This document shows positions 47,640 through 56,030 of a DNA stretch of 64,000 nucleotides, in pieces. This DNA is from AC-56 sp963702195 (lineage in GTDB: Bacteria > Actinomycetota > Thermoleophilia > Solirubrobacterales > 70-9), in assembly GCA_963702195.1 (NCBI GenBank), contig OY969725.1, forward strand, positions 1,860,001-1,924,000, read 5' to 3'. A model generated the notes under the pieces. That model was not told where the DNA came from. It searched no databases and was given only the letters and a program-made list of their open reading frames with translations. Both the position numbers and the translations under genes were made by a program. How positions within the stretch are numbered: position 1 is the first letter of the stretch; every line of letters starts with the position of its first letter.

Positions 47640-48194
47640 ATGTCGGTGCATCCCGAGATTCGCAACCCTACTGGAACGGTGGTGGATGACACCGGGGAGA
47701 TCGTCGAGCTGCGTGATGGAACGACGGCGCTGATCAGACCGATCCAGCCGTACGACCGCGCGCGTCTCAACGAGGGCTTCGAGAGCGCCAGCACGCGGTC
47801 GATCTTCATGCGCTTCCTCGGGCCGCAACCGCATCTGTCGGAGCGGCAGCTCGACTACCTGACCGCCGTCGACCACGTCCGCCACGAGGCGCTGATCGCG
47901 GTCGACCCCTCCACCGGCCAGAGCTTTGGCACGGCGCGCTACGTCCGCAGCGAAGAGGATCCCGGGACGGCGGAGTTCGCGGTGGGCGTCGGCGATCGCT
48001 GGATGCGGATCGGTCTCGGGACGGCGCTCTTGACCGCACTGGCCGAGCGCGCACGAGAGGCGGGCATCGCGCGCTTCATCGGGCTGATCCATGCCGAGAA
48101 CGTCGCCATCAAGCGCCTGATCGCCAAGGTCGCCGGGCCGTACGAGACCAAGTTGGCGGGGCAGGGCACCCTCGAGGTGGTCGTCGACGTGTAA
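47640..48194 (+). CDS. GNAT-family N-acetyltransferase
   Basis: 184 aa from ATG 47640. ELRDGTTALIRPIQPYDRAR at the N-terminus, the acetyl-CoA loop as VGDRWMRIGLGTALLTALAE, then FIGLIHAENVAIKRLIAKVA. This resembles the GNAT domain found in Pat-type protein acetyltransferases, here alone. Inserted between menC and menD (44 and 16 nt gaps), so it rides in the men operon; a role in quinone synthesis is not implied by sequence. Confidence 0.85.
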   Translation: MSVHPEIRNPTGTVVDDTGEIVELRDGTTALIRPIQPYDRARLNEGFESASTRSIFMRFLGPQPHLSERQLDYLTAVDHVRHEALIAVDPSTGQSFGTARYVRSEEDPGTAEFAVGVGDRWMRIGLGTALLTALAERAREAGIARFIGLIHAENVAIKRLIAKVAGPYETKLAGQGTLEVVVDV

Positions 48195-48210
48195 GCAGGC
48201 CCTGCGACCG

Positions 48211-50007
48211 ATGCCCGTGACTCCCCGCCGGGTACCGTTCGCGCCGGTGGATCCCACGAATCGCAACACCGCGCTGGCATCCGCGCTGGTCGAGGAGCTC
48301 GCGCGCTGCGGCGTCCGGCACGCCGCTGTCGCTCCCGGCTCGCGCTCCACGCCGCTGGCGCTCGCACTGTGGCGCCAGCCGGCGATCGAGGTCACCGTGA
48401 TCGTCGACGAACGCTCCGCCGGATTCTTCGCTCTCGGGGCAGCCCAGGCCAGCGGGCAGCCCGTGGCGGTGCTCTGCACCTCCGGAACGGCGGCGGCGAA
48501 CCTCCACGCCGCCGTCTGCGAGGCCGACGAGGCGGGCGTCCCGATGATCGTGCTGACCGCGGACCGCCCCCCGGAGCTCAGAGGCGTCGGCGCCGGCCAG
48601 ACCATCGATCAGCTGAAGCTCTACGGATCCGCGGTGCGCTGGTTCTGCGAGGTCGGCACCCACGACGCCGACGACTCCGGTCTCCTGCACTTCCGCTCCG
48701 CGGCATGCCGGGCCTATGCCGCCGCCCGGGGCGATCCACGCCCCGGCCCGGTGCACCTGAACCTGGCGTGGCGCGACCCTCTGGGGCCCGAGCCCCATGC
48801 CGAGGACGTCACGGCGACCTCGGAGCTCGCCCTGCGCGGTCGAGGGGAGCGGCCGCTGACGGCCGTACCTGGCGCTGGGGCGCCGCAGCCCAGCAAGGCG
48901 CTCGTCGACGTGATGGTCGGCCACGTGCGGGACGACTACCGCCGCGGAATCATCGTGTGCGGTCGCCAGCTCGACTCCGGGCTGGCCGAACCGCTCGCCC
49001 GGCTCGCCGTCGCGTGCGGCTATCCGATCCTCGCCGAGCCGACTTCACAGCTTCGCCTGGGAGCACACGATCGATCGCTGGTCGTCTCGCATTACGACGC
49101 CATCGCCCGCCTGCGCCCCACGGCACTCGAGCCAGAGGTCGTGCTGCGATTCGGGGACATGCCGACCAGCAAGCCCTTGCGGCAGTGGCTTGCCGCGATG
49201 CCCGAGGGCCGGCAGCTGATCGTCGATGACGGCTTCGGCTGGAACGAGCCAACCCGCTCGGCCGACGTCATCATGCGCGTTGATTCGAGGGGCCTGGCGA
49301 ATGCGATGGCCACCGCGCTTTCCCAGGGCGCGGATGCCCAGTGGTCCCAGGGCTGGCGCGATGCCGACGATGCGGCGGCCGCGGCGATCGCCGATGCGAT
49401 TGCGGAGGGGACCGCCCCTACGGAGCCCGGAGTGCACGCAGCGCTCGGATCGATCTACCGCGACGGCGACCTCGTCTACACCGCCTCCTCGATGCCGATT
49501 CGCGACCAGGAGGCATTCCTGCCGGCGCTGCCGACCGCCGTCAGGTTCCTGTGCAACCGCGGCGCCAATGGCATTGACGGCCTCGTCTCGTCGGGGATCG
49601 GGGCGGCAGCGGCCAGCGGGCGGCCGACCTGGATCGTGACCGGAGACCTCGGCCTCTACCACGACATGAACGGCCTCGCAGCGCTCCGCGACTCGGGCCC
49701 GTCCGTCCGGATCGTGGTCCTCAACAACGACGGTGGCGGCATCTTCGAGTTCCTGCCCCAAGCGGAGCAGGTCGACCGCGACGAGTTCGAGGCGATCCTG
49801 GGCACGCCACTGGGCATCGACCCCGCGAGGGTCGCGGAGCTCCACGGCCTGCGACACGTCCTCGTCGAGGACCTCGCCGACCTCCCGCCGGCGGCCGACC
49901 ACGGGACGGCGATCATCGAGATTCCGGTCGACCGTCGCCGCAACGTCGAGGTCCACCGGCGGATCGCGGACCGCGCCGCCGAGGCTCTGTCGACGCTCAG
50001 CCGGTGA
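48211..50007 (+). CDS. menD: SEPHCHC synthase (MenD)
   Basis: Thiamine-diphosphate enzyme joining isochorismate and 2-oxoglutarate. 598 aa, a little longer than usual. RHAAVAPGSRSTPLALAL and VDERSAGFFALGAAQASGQP (with the cofactor-activating Glu) in the N-terminal domain; NRGANGIDGLVSSGIGAAAA and TGDLGLYHDMNGL with VVLNNDGGGIFEFLPQ bind ThDP/Mg in the C-terminal domain. 3' end overlaps the convergent menF by 11 nt. Confidence 0.95.
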   Translation: MPVTPRRVPFAPVDPTNRNTALASALVEELARCGVRHAAVAPGSRSTPLALALWRQPAIEVTVIVDERSAGFFALGAAQASGQPVAVLCTSGTAAANLHAAVCEADEAGVPMIVLTADRPPELRGVGAGQTIDQLKLYGSAVRWFCEVGTHDADDSGLLHFRSAACRAYAAARGDPRPGPVHLNLAWRDPLGPEPHAEDVTATSELALRGRGERPLTAVPGAGAPQPSKALVDVMVGHVRDDYRRGIIVCGRQLDSGLAEPLARLAVACGYPILAEPTSQLRLGAHDRSLVVSHYDAIARLRPTALEPEVVLRFGDMPTSKPLRQWLAAMPEGRQLIVDDGFGWNEPTRSADVIMRVDSRGLANAMATALSQGADAQWSQGWRDADDAAAAAIADAIAEGTAPTEPGVHAALGSIYRDGDLVYTASSMPIRDQEAFLPALPTAVRFLCNRGANGIDGLVSSGIGAAAASGRPTWIVTGDLGLYHDMNGLAALRDSGPSVRIVVLNNDGGGIFEFLPQAEQVDRDEFEAILGTPLGIDPARVAELHGLRHVLVEDLADLPPAADHGTAIIEIPVDRRRNVEVHRRIADRAAEALSTLSR

Positions 50008-51388
50008 CCAGCGGCAGCAGCGCCCCGAGCTTCAGCTCGGTTTCGGCCAGCTCGGCGTCGGGGCGCGAATCGGCCACGATGCCCGCCCCGGCGAAGAGGT
50101 GGGCCGTGCGGTCGCGGAGCAGTGCGCTCCGGAGGGCGACGCAGAACTCCCCGTCCTCGGCCGCGTCCATCCAGCCAACGGGCCCGGCGTACCAGCCGCG
50201 ATCGAGCGTCTCGAGCTCGGCGATCACCCGAAGCGATTGCTCGCGCGGCTCGCCGCCGACGGCCGGCGTCGGGTGCAACCGACCGGCCAGGTCCACCGCG
50301 GAGCGCGGCTCCGCGAGCTGGGCGTGAATCGGGGTTCCGAGGTGCTGGATGTTGGCCACCTTGACCAGCCCCGGCTCGGGCGCCGCCTCGACCCATACCG
50401 AGTAGGGCCGCAGGGAGCGCTCGATCCGGCGCACGACGATCTCGTGCTCGGACCGCTCCTTGTCCGACGTGCGGAGCTGCTCGCCGAGGTGGTCGTCGAC
50501 GGAGGGGTCGGCGCTCCGCCTGGTGGATCCGGCCAACCCGACCGTGTCCGCGCTCGAGCCGCTGCGCCGGACGAGTAGCTCGGGGCTCGCTCCGAGGAAC
50601 GCGCCCTCCGGCGACCCGCAGCAGAAGCAGAAGCAGCTTGGAAAGAGCTCGCGGAGCGCGCCGTAAAGAGCCGCCGGGTCGTGCGCGCTCGGCGTCTCGA
50701 CCGTGACCTCGCGCGCGAGCACCACCTTGTCCAGCTCGCCCGCGCGAATCCGCTCGACGGCCGCCGCAACCGAGCGCTCGTACCCCTCCGGCGGGGATGC
50801 GCTGGCGATGCGCACCGAGCCCGTCGGGTGCGGGTCGATGAGGGGGAGCGGTCCTTCGCGCAGGGCGCCAACCCGGGCCGCGAGCGCGGCCGAGACCTCA
50901 CCCGGATCGGCGCCCGGGTCGCTCACGGCGCACAGGGTCAGGTAGGTCTCGCCCGCGACGCGGTGGAAGGTGAGCTCCGGGAGGATCATCAGGGCGGGCG
51001 GGAACGATGCCCACTGCGCCTCGCGCGCACCCTCGGCGTCGAACGCGAAGCCGCCGACCCACACCGGGCCCGCGCCCGCGGGAAGACCGGGAGGCTCGTC
51101 GGTGGCGCGGCTGCGCGCGGTGTCGGCGCAGGCCGAGACCACGTCCTCGAAACGGCTCGGGCCGCGTGAGAGGACCTCGTGGGCGGTCCCTAGACCGGCG
51201 ATCGCGAAGCCGTCGCGGTCCGGCTGCTCCCAGCAGAACCAGCGATCGTCGGCGCGTCGCGACGCGAACACCGCCGCGCTTGGATCGTCGAGGTCGACGA
51301 GGGAGGTGACGCTCACGAGGCGCCGCCGCCCGGTGGCGCCGGCAAGCAGCGATTCGAGCGAACCGAGCGCTGCGGCCGCCTCGATCAC
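49997..51388 (-). CDS. menF: Isochorismate synthase
   Basis: Converts chorismate to isochorismate, entry to menaquinone. 463 aa from GTG 51388. Chorismate-binding domain: ELDKVVLAREVTVETP, FCFCCGSPEGAFLGASPELL, GLAGSTRRSADP, SEHEIVVRRIERSL, HLGTPIHAQL, LHPTPAVGGEPRE and GWYAGPVGWMD, the standard order for MenF/EntC. It begins 7 nt after ilvH, so it is expressed with ilvBH rather than with the men genes it faces. An odd FCFCCG cysteine run replaces the usual residues near the start of the active domain. Confidence 0.93.
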   Translation of the reverse strand: MIEAAAALGSLESLLAGATGRRRLVSVTSLVDLDDPSAAVFASRRADDRWFCWEQPDRDGFAIAGLGTAHEVLSRGPSRFEDVVSACADTARSRATDEPPGLPAGAGPVWVGGFAFDAEGAREAQWASFPPALMILPELTFHRVAGETYLTLCAVSDPGADPGEVSAALAARVGALREGPLPLIDPHPTGSVRIASASPPEGYERSVAAAVERIRAGELDKVVLAREVTVETPSAHDPAALYGALRELFPSCFCFCCGSPEGAFLGASPELLVRRSGSSADTVGLAGSTRRSADPSVDDHLGEQLRTSDKERSEHEIVVRRIERSLRPYSVWVEAAPEPGLVKVANIQHLGTPIHAQLAEPRSAVDLAGRLHPTPAVGGEPREQSLRVIAELETLDRGWYAGPVGWMDAAEDGEFCVALRSALLRDRTAHLFAGAGIVADSRPDAELAETELKLGALLPLVTG

Positions 51389-51395
51389 CGAACGA

Positions 51396-51947
51396 TTATT
51401 GGTCGGGACGTGCGCGGGTGATGGCCACCTCGCCGGTCCGCGCCATCTCGATCAGCCCGTGCGGACGGATCATCCGCTCGAAGGAATCGATCTTGTCCTG
51501 CGACCCGGTGACCTCGATGGTCAGCGTCCGGCGCGAGACGTCGACGATCCTCGCCTTGAAGATCTCCGCGAACTGCATGATGTCGGCGCGGTTCTCAGCC
51601 GCCGCCTGGACCCGGAAGAGCGCCATCTCCCTGGCGATGGTCTGGTCCGGCTCCATGTCGCGGATCTTGATCACGTTGACGAGCTTGTGGAGCTGCTTGG
51701 TGACCTGATCGATCGGGTGGACGGCGCCGTCCAGGGTGAGCGTGATGCGCGACACGTCCGGGTCCTCGGTGGGCCCGACGGCCAGCGTGTCGATATTGAA
51801 GCCCCGACGCGAGAACAGACCGGCGATCCGCGCCAGCACACCGGGCTTGTCCTCCACCGTGAGCGAGAGGATGTGCTTGCGGCCGGTCAGCGCCTTGCCG
51901 ACCTGCAGGTCCTCCAGTTTGACGAGATCCGGCGTTCCAGCCTCCAT
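51396..51947 (-). CDS. ilvH: Acetolactate synthase regulatory subunit
   Basis: 183 aa. N-terminal ACT domain (HILSLTVEDKPGVLARIAGL then FSRRGFNIDTLAVGPTE, 25-61) binds valine for feedback inhibition; the C-terminal domain includes AEIFKARIVDVSRRTLTIEV. Length fits the long actinobacterial small subunit. Five nt after ilvB and seven before menF. Confidence 0.95.
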   Translation of the reverse strand: MEAGTPDLVKLEDLQVGKALTGRKHILSLTVEDKPGVLARIAGLFSRRGFNIDTLAVGPTEDPDVSRITLTLDGAVHPIDQVTKQLHKLVNVIKIRDMEPDQTIAREMALFRVQAAAENRADIMQFAEIFKARIVDVSRRTLTIEVTGSQDKIDSFERMIRPHGLIEMARTGEVAITRARPDQ

Positions 51948-51952
51948 CGGAT

Positions 51953-53632
51953 CTATCCCACCATGTCCCTAGCGGCGGCCCCGGCGGGGATCATCGGGAA
52001 GCAGTTCTCCGTCTTGTCGACGTGCACGTCGAGCAGGACGGGCCCGTCGACCTCGAGCGCGCTGCGCATCGCGCCGGTCAACTCGCGCTTGTCGTCGCAA
52101 CGCATCGCGCTCCAGCCGAATGCCTCGGCCAGCTTGACCCAATCCGGGCTGTCACCGAGCTCGACCGAGCTGTAGCGGCCGTCCCAGAACAGCTCCTGCC
52201 ATTGGCGCACCATGCCCATGTAGCCGTTGTTCATGAGGAAGACCTTGACCGGGATGTTGTGATGGGCGGCGGTCGCCATCTCCTGGCACACCATGACGAG
52301 GCTGCCGTCGCCGGCGAGGCAGACGACCGTGTCGTCGGGGCGCGCGACCTTGGCTCCGATCGCCGCGGGAAGCCCGAAGCCCATGGTCCCGAGACCGCCC
52401 GAGTTGATCCACTGCCTGGGCCTGGGGAAGTGGTAGTACTGCGCCGCCCACATCTGGTGCTGGCCGACGTCGGAGGTGATGATCGCCTCGCCCTCCGTGG
52501 CCTCGTACATCGCCTCGATCATGAACTGCGGCTTGATGGTCGAGTCGCTTGAGTCCTCGTAGCCCAGCGGGTAGGAGGCCTGCCATTCCTTGATCTTGGC
52601 CCACCACTCGTCGAGCCGGCTCGAATCGGCCTTCAGCGCGCGGTACTCGCGCGTGAACTTCGGCAGCACGTCCTTGGCGTCGCCCACGATTGGGATGTGG
52701 GCCGGGACGTTCTTGGAGATCTCGGCCGGGTCGACGTCGATGTGGACGAACTTGGCGCGCGGCGCGAACTCCGAGAGCTTGCCGGTGATACGGTCGTCGA
52801 AGCGTGCCCCGATCGCGAGGATCAGGTCCGCCTCGTCCATGGCGTAGTTGGCGGTGCGGGTGCCGTGCATGCCCAGCATCCCGAGCCATTGCTCATGGGG
52901 AGCCGGGAAGGCGCCCAGTCCCATCACCGTGAGCGTGACGGGAAACTTGTCCGAGGTGGCGAACTCGATGAGCTCCTGCGAGGCGTTGGCGTTCACGACG
53001 CCGCCGCCCGCGTAGATCACCGGCCGCCTCGCGTTCGCGAGCGCCTTGGCAGCCAGCCGGATCTGCTTGATGTTGCCCTCGGTGGACGGCTTGTAGCCGG
53101 GCAGGGTCGGCGGGCCCTCGGCGGGCTCATACTCGATATCGGCCCGTGAGAGGTCCTGCGGCACGTCCACCAGGACTGGGCCGGGGCGTCCGGTCGAGGC
53201 GATGTGGAACGCCTCGTGGATGTAGGTGGGAATCTGGCGCGGATCGGTGACCAGGAACGAGTGCTTGACGACCGGCAGGGTGATGCCGGTGACGTCGGCC
53301 TCCTGGAACCCGTCGGTGCCGATCAGCTCGGTGCGCACCTGCCCCGTGATGAAGACGGTGGGCACCGAGTCCATCATCGCGTCGGCGATCGCCGTCACCA
53401 GGTTCGTGGCGCCGGGACCGGAGGTGGCGAAGGCGACTCCCACCCTGCCTGAGGCCTTCGCGTAGCCCTCGGCGGCATGGCCGGCACCCTGCTCGTGACG
53501 CGACTGGATGTGCAGCAGGTCCGCGTCGTAGAGCGCGTCGTACGTCGGCAGATTGGCGCCGCCGGGGATGCCGAAGACGTGCTCGACCCCCTCGGCCTTC
53601 AGCGCTTCACAGAGTGCGTCGGCGGCTCGCAT
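51953..53632 (-). CDS. ilvB: Acetolactate synthase catalytic subunit
   Basis: ThDP/FAD enzyme making acetolactate (Val, Leu) or acetohydroxybutyrate (Ile). 559 aa from ATG 53632 (MRAADALCEALKAEGVEHVF). Glu47 in RHEQGAGHAAEGYA activates ThDP; GPGATNLVTAIADAMMDSVP, the FAD region, and GDGSLVMVCQEMATAAHHNI with NNGYMGMVRQWQE (Mg/ThDP) are present. No ribosome site is visible; a TACAAT -10 is only nine bases from the ATG, suggesting a leaderless transcript in addition to read-through from the RTX genes upstream. Confidence 0.95.
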   Translation of the reverse strand: MRAADALCEALKAEGVEHVFGIPGGANLPTYDALYDADLLHIQSRHEQGAGHAAEGYAKASGRVGVAFATSGPGATNLVTAIADAMMDSVPTVFITGQVRTELIGTDGFQEADVTGITLPVVKHSFLVTDPRQIPTYIHEAFHIASTGRPGPVLVDVPQDLSRADIEYEPAEGPPTLPGYKPSTEGNIKQIRLAAKALANARRPVIYAGGGVVNANASQELIEFATSDKFPVTLTVMGLGAFPAPHEQWLGMLGMHGTRTANYAMDEADLILAIGARFDDRITGKLSEFAPRAKFVHIDVDPAEISKNVPAHIPIVGDAKDVLPKFTREYRALKADSSRLDEWWAKIKEWQASYPLGYEDSSDSTIKPQFMIEAMYEATEGEAIITSDVGQHQMWAAQYYHFPRPRQWINSGGLGTMGFGLPAAIGAKVARPDDTVVCLAGDGSLVMVCQEMATAAHHNIPVKVFLMNNGYMGMVRQWQELFWDGRYSSVELGDSPDWVKLAEAFGWSAMRCDDKRELTGAMRSALEVDGPVLLDVHVDKTENCFPMIPAGAAARDMVG

Positions 53633-53641
53633 GGAGGAGTG

Positions 53642-53667
53642 ATTGTAGGGACGAGGCACAGCGTGCC
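53642..53667 (-). promoter_or_regulatory. ilvB -10 element with adjoining dyad
   Basis: On the minus strand TACAAT (53647-53642) lies nine bases before the ilvB ATG. Just upstream, 53655-53667, is the dyad GGCAC-N3-GTGCC in the place of a -35, a possible regulator site. Confidence 0.45.
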
Positions 53668-53703
53668 CCGGTAGGCGCGTGTCAGGCGTCCGGCGCGCTC
53701 GCC

Positions 53704-54825
53704 CTACGGGTACGGGATCTGGTGCTCGACGTCGCCCCTGGGGTACAGCTCGCACCGGGTCCCGGTGTCGTTGCCGCTGCCGCCCGCGCAGACGTCGCCG
53801 TCGCCGCGCAGCGCGGGATCGTCGGGGGGGCCGCCGTTGATGAAGTCGTTGCCCTGGTCTGTGGTGATGTGGAGGTCGGCGGCGCCGCCGGGGGCACGCA
53901 TCGCCTCGCATCGGATCACCGAGCGGGACGCCTGCGCCTTGGGGCTCGAGTTGGGTGCGCACGACGCAACGTAGTTGTCGCCGTAGAAGGTGTCGTTGCA
54001 GGGATCCTTCGCCTTGCAGGTGGCACCGGCGTCGCCGCCGTCGGGCCCGGCCAGGATGTCCTTGCCGCCGCCCGACGCGCGCCCGTCCACGCTGTAGTTG
54101 TCGCCCACCTCGACGTCGTCCCCGGGGCCGGCGTTCAGGTTGTCGTCGCCGCTCCCGCGCGCGACGCCGTGAGCCGCATAGCTGTCGCCCACCACCAGGT
54201 CGTTGCCGTCCGCGCCGCCCATGCGGTCGGTCTTGCCGCCCGTGGCGTTGCCATGGAGCGAGGCGTCGTCGCCGATGATCGTGTCGTTCCCGTTCAGGCC
54301 GACGATGTTCTTGTCGGGGCTGGCACCGCTCACGTTGCCCGTGGCGTAGTTGTCGCCGACGACGAAGTCCTGGCCACCGGTGCCGTTCAGGTCATCGGAG
54401 CCTGTCGGCCCGTTCTCCGGCCCCTTCGGGTTGGCGTTGTCGCCCACGATGAGGTCGTTGCCGGGAGCGCCCTTGATGGCGTCGTTGCCGGGGCCGCCGA
54501 TGAGGATGTTGTTCTCGTTGTTGCCGGTGATCTTGTCGTTGCCGCTGCCGCCACAGACGATGTCCTTGCCGTGGTTGGTCTTGCTGCTGCTCGCCTGGAT
54601 CGTGTCGTTGCCACCCCTGGCGTCGACGATGTCCTTCTTGGCGGTGAGCTTGATGTTGTTGGGGCCGTTGGTGCCGGTGATCGTGGCCGGCTTGCCGTAG
54701 CAACTGCCGCGCGCGCGGGCGCTGCCCGCCGTCGCCACGACCAGCGCGGCGAGCGCCGCGACGGCCGTCAAGCCGATCAGCAGGCTGATCCCGCGTCGTC
54801 GATTCTGGAATGGCCCCGCCGCCAT
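53704..54825 (-). CDS. Secreted RTX-like repeat protein, copy 1
   Basis: 373 aa with a signal peptide or anchor (ISLLIGLTAVAALAALVVAT, cleavage near ARA). After a CYGKPATITGTNGPNNI start, short RTX nonapeptides (GGSGNDKITG, GGPGNDAIKG) pass into a longer unit of 28-29 residues with VGDN/VGDS at positions near 128, 157, 185, 213 and 241, then 282. GNDL-type Asp/Asn turns suggest calcium binding. Conserved Cys residues occur near both ends. Strong AAGGAGAG ribosome site. Paralogue of the next gene; upstream of ilvB on the same strand. Function unknown, probably extracellular. Confidence 0.88.
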   Translation of the reverse strand: MAAGPFQNRRRGISLLIGLTAVAALAALVVATAGSARARGSCYGKPATITGTNGPNNIKLTAKKDIVDARGGNDTIQASSSKTNHGKDIVCGGSGNDKITGNNENNILIGGPGNDAIKGAPGNDLIVGDNANPKGPENGPTGSDDLNGTGGQDFVVGDNYATGNVSGASPDKNIVGLNGNDTIIGDDASLHGNATGGKTDRMGGADGNDLVVGDSYAAHGVARGSGDDNLNAGPGDDVEVGDNYSVDGRASGGGKDILAGPDGGDAGATCKAKDPCNDTFYGDNYVASCAPNSSPKAQASRSVIRCEAMRAPGGAADLHITTDQGNDFINGGPPDDPALRGDGDVCAGGSGNDTGTRCELYPRGDVEHQIPYP

Positions 54826-54920
54826 GAAGCTCTCCTTCCCTATCGGCGCCCCTCGAAACGATCTTGAGGCGCCCGGTCAGCGTATCCGACGGCCCATGCG
54901 GCCAATCGTGTCTCGCGCGG

Positions 54921-56009
54921 CTACCGCAGGTGCAGCCTGGATTCGACGTCCTTGTAGACGTACTCGCAGAGCGCCGCGACGTCGTGGCCGCTGCCCCCCT
55001 TGCACTTGTCGCCGTGGCCCCGGAGGTCCGGGTCGTTGGGCGGGCCGCCGACCAGCAGGTCGTTGCCCTGGTCCGTTACGAGTCGGTCTCGGCCGCCACC
55101 GGAGGTCACGCGCATCTGACACCGGATCGTCTGCGCGGTCTTCTTCGGGCCACACGAGGCCGAGTAGTTGTCGCCGTAGAAGACATCGTCACAGGTGTGC
55201 GGCTTGCACTTCTTTCGCTTGTCCCCGCCGTCTGCGGCCTGCATGTAGTCGCGGCCGCCACCGGTCGCCGTGCCGTCCTTCGTGTAGTTGTCGCCCACGA
55301 GAAGGTCGTTGCCGGGGCCGCCGTTCAGTCCGGCCTTGCGGTTGATTCGTCTGCTCTTGTCCTTGCCGTCGCCGCTCGCGTGCCCGTGCGGCGCGTAGCT
55401 ATCGCCGACCACCAGGTCATTGCCGTGGGCGCCGGCGAGACGATCGGTGGCGCCGCCATGCGCGTCGCCCCGGAGCGAGGCGCTGTCGCCGATCAGCACG
55501 TCGGAGTTGTCGAGGCCGACGATGTCCTTGTCCGGGCTCGCGCCGGTTGCGTTGCCGCGCGCGAAGTTGTCGCCGACGATGAAGTCGTGGCCGCCGGTGC
55601 CGTTGAGGTTGTCCCTGCTGGTGCCCCCGCTGACGCTGCCCGTGGGGTTCGCGTTGTCGCCCACGATCAGGTCGTTGCCCGGGGCGCCCTTGATCACGTC
55701 ATTCCCCTGCTCACCGATCAGCACGTTGCGCTCGCCGTTGCCCGTGATCTTGTCGTCGCCCGCTCCGCCGCAGACGATGTCCTTGCCGTGGTTGCGCCGG
55801 CTGTTCGGCGCCCTGATCACGTCCCGTCCACCCAGCGCCGCGATCACGTCCCTCCCGGGGGTGCCGCCGATCACGTCGCGGTGATTCGTGCCGACGATCG
55901 TCGCCGGCTTGCCGAAGCAGGTCGGGCGGGCTCGCGCGCTACCGGTTGACGCAACCAGAAGCCCGACCGCGGCGATCCCGGTTAGCGCCAGTGATGCGTA
56001 CCGCCCCAT
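54921..56009 (-). CDS. Secreted RTX-like repeat protein, copy 2
   Basis: 362 aa, similar to its downstream neighbour along its whole length: signal peptide (SLALTGIAAVGLLVASTGSA), CFGKPATIVGTNHRDVIGG, nonapeptide RTX repeats, then GD-anchored units at about 117, 146, 174, 202, 239 and 279, and CDDVFYGDNYSASCGP followed by the Cys-containing end. The spacing 29-28-28 matches copy 1; the later units carry basic insertions (KDKSRRINRKAG). The pair arose by tandem duplication. 21 nt after the sulfoquinovose-synthase-like gene, so one transcript is likely. Confidence 0.88.
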   Translation of the reverse strand: MGRYASLALTGIAAVGLLVASTGSARARPTCFGKPATIVGTNHRDVIGGTPGRDVIAALGGRDVIRAPNSRRNHGKDIVCGGAGDDKITGNGERNVLIGEQGNDVIKGAPGNDLIVGDNANPTGSVSGGTSRDNLNGTGGHDFIVGDNFARGNATGASPDKDIVGLDNSDVLIGDSASLRGDAHGGATDRLAGAHGNDLVVGDSYAPHGHASGDGKDKSRRINRKAGLNGGPGNDLLVGDNYTKDGTATGGGRDYMQAADGGDKRKKCKPHTCDDVFYGDNYSASCGPKKTAQTIRCQMRVTSGGGRDRLVTDQGNDLLVGGPPNDPDLRGHGDKCKGGSGHDVAALCEYVYKDVESRLHLR

Positions 56010-56030
56010 CTCGTGACGGCTACCCGACGG

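Noticed and set aside
53614..54867. 417-codon plus-strand frame opposite the first RTX-like gene
   Set aside because: Gly/Asp/Asn-rich codons read backwards give stop-free Val/Ala-rich sequence; the minus-strand protein has a signal peptide, ribosome site and a paralogue.
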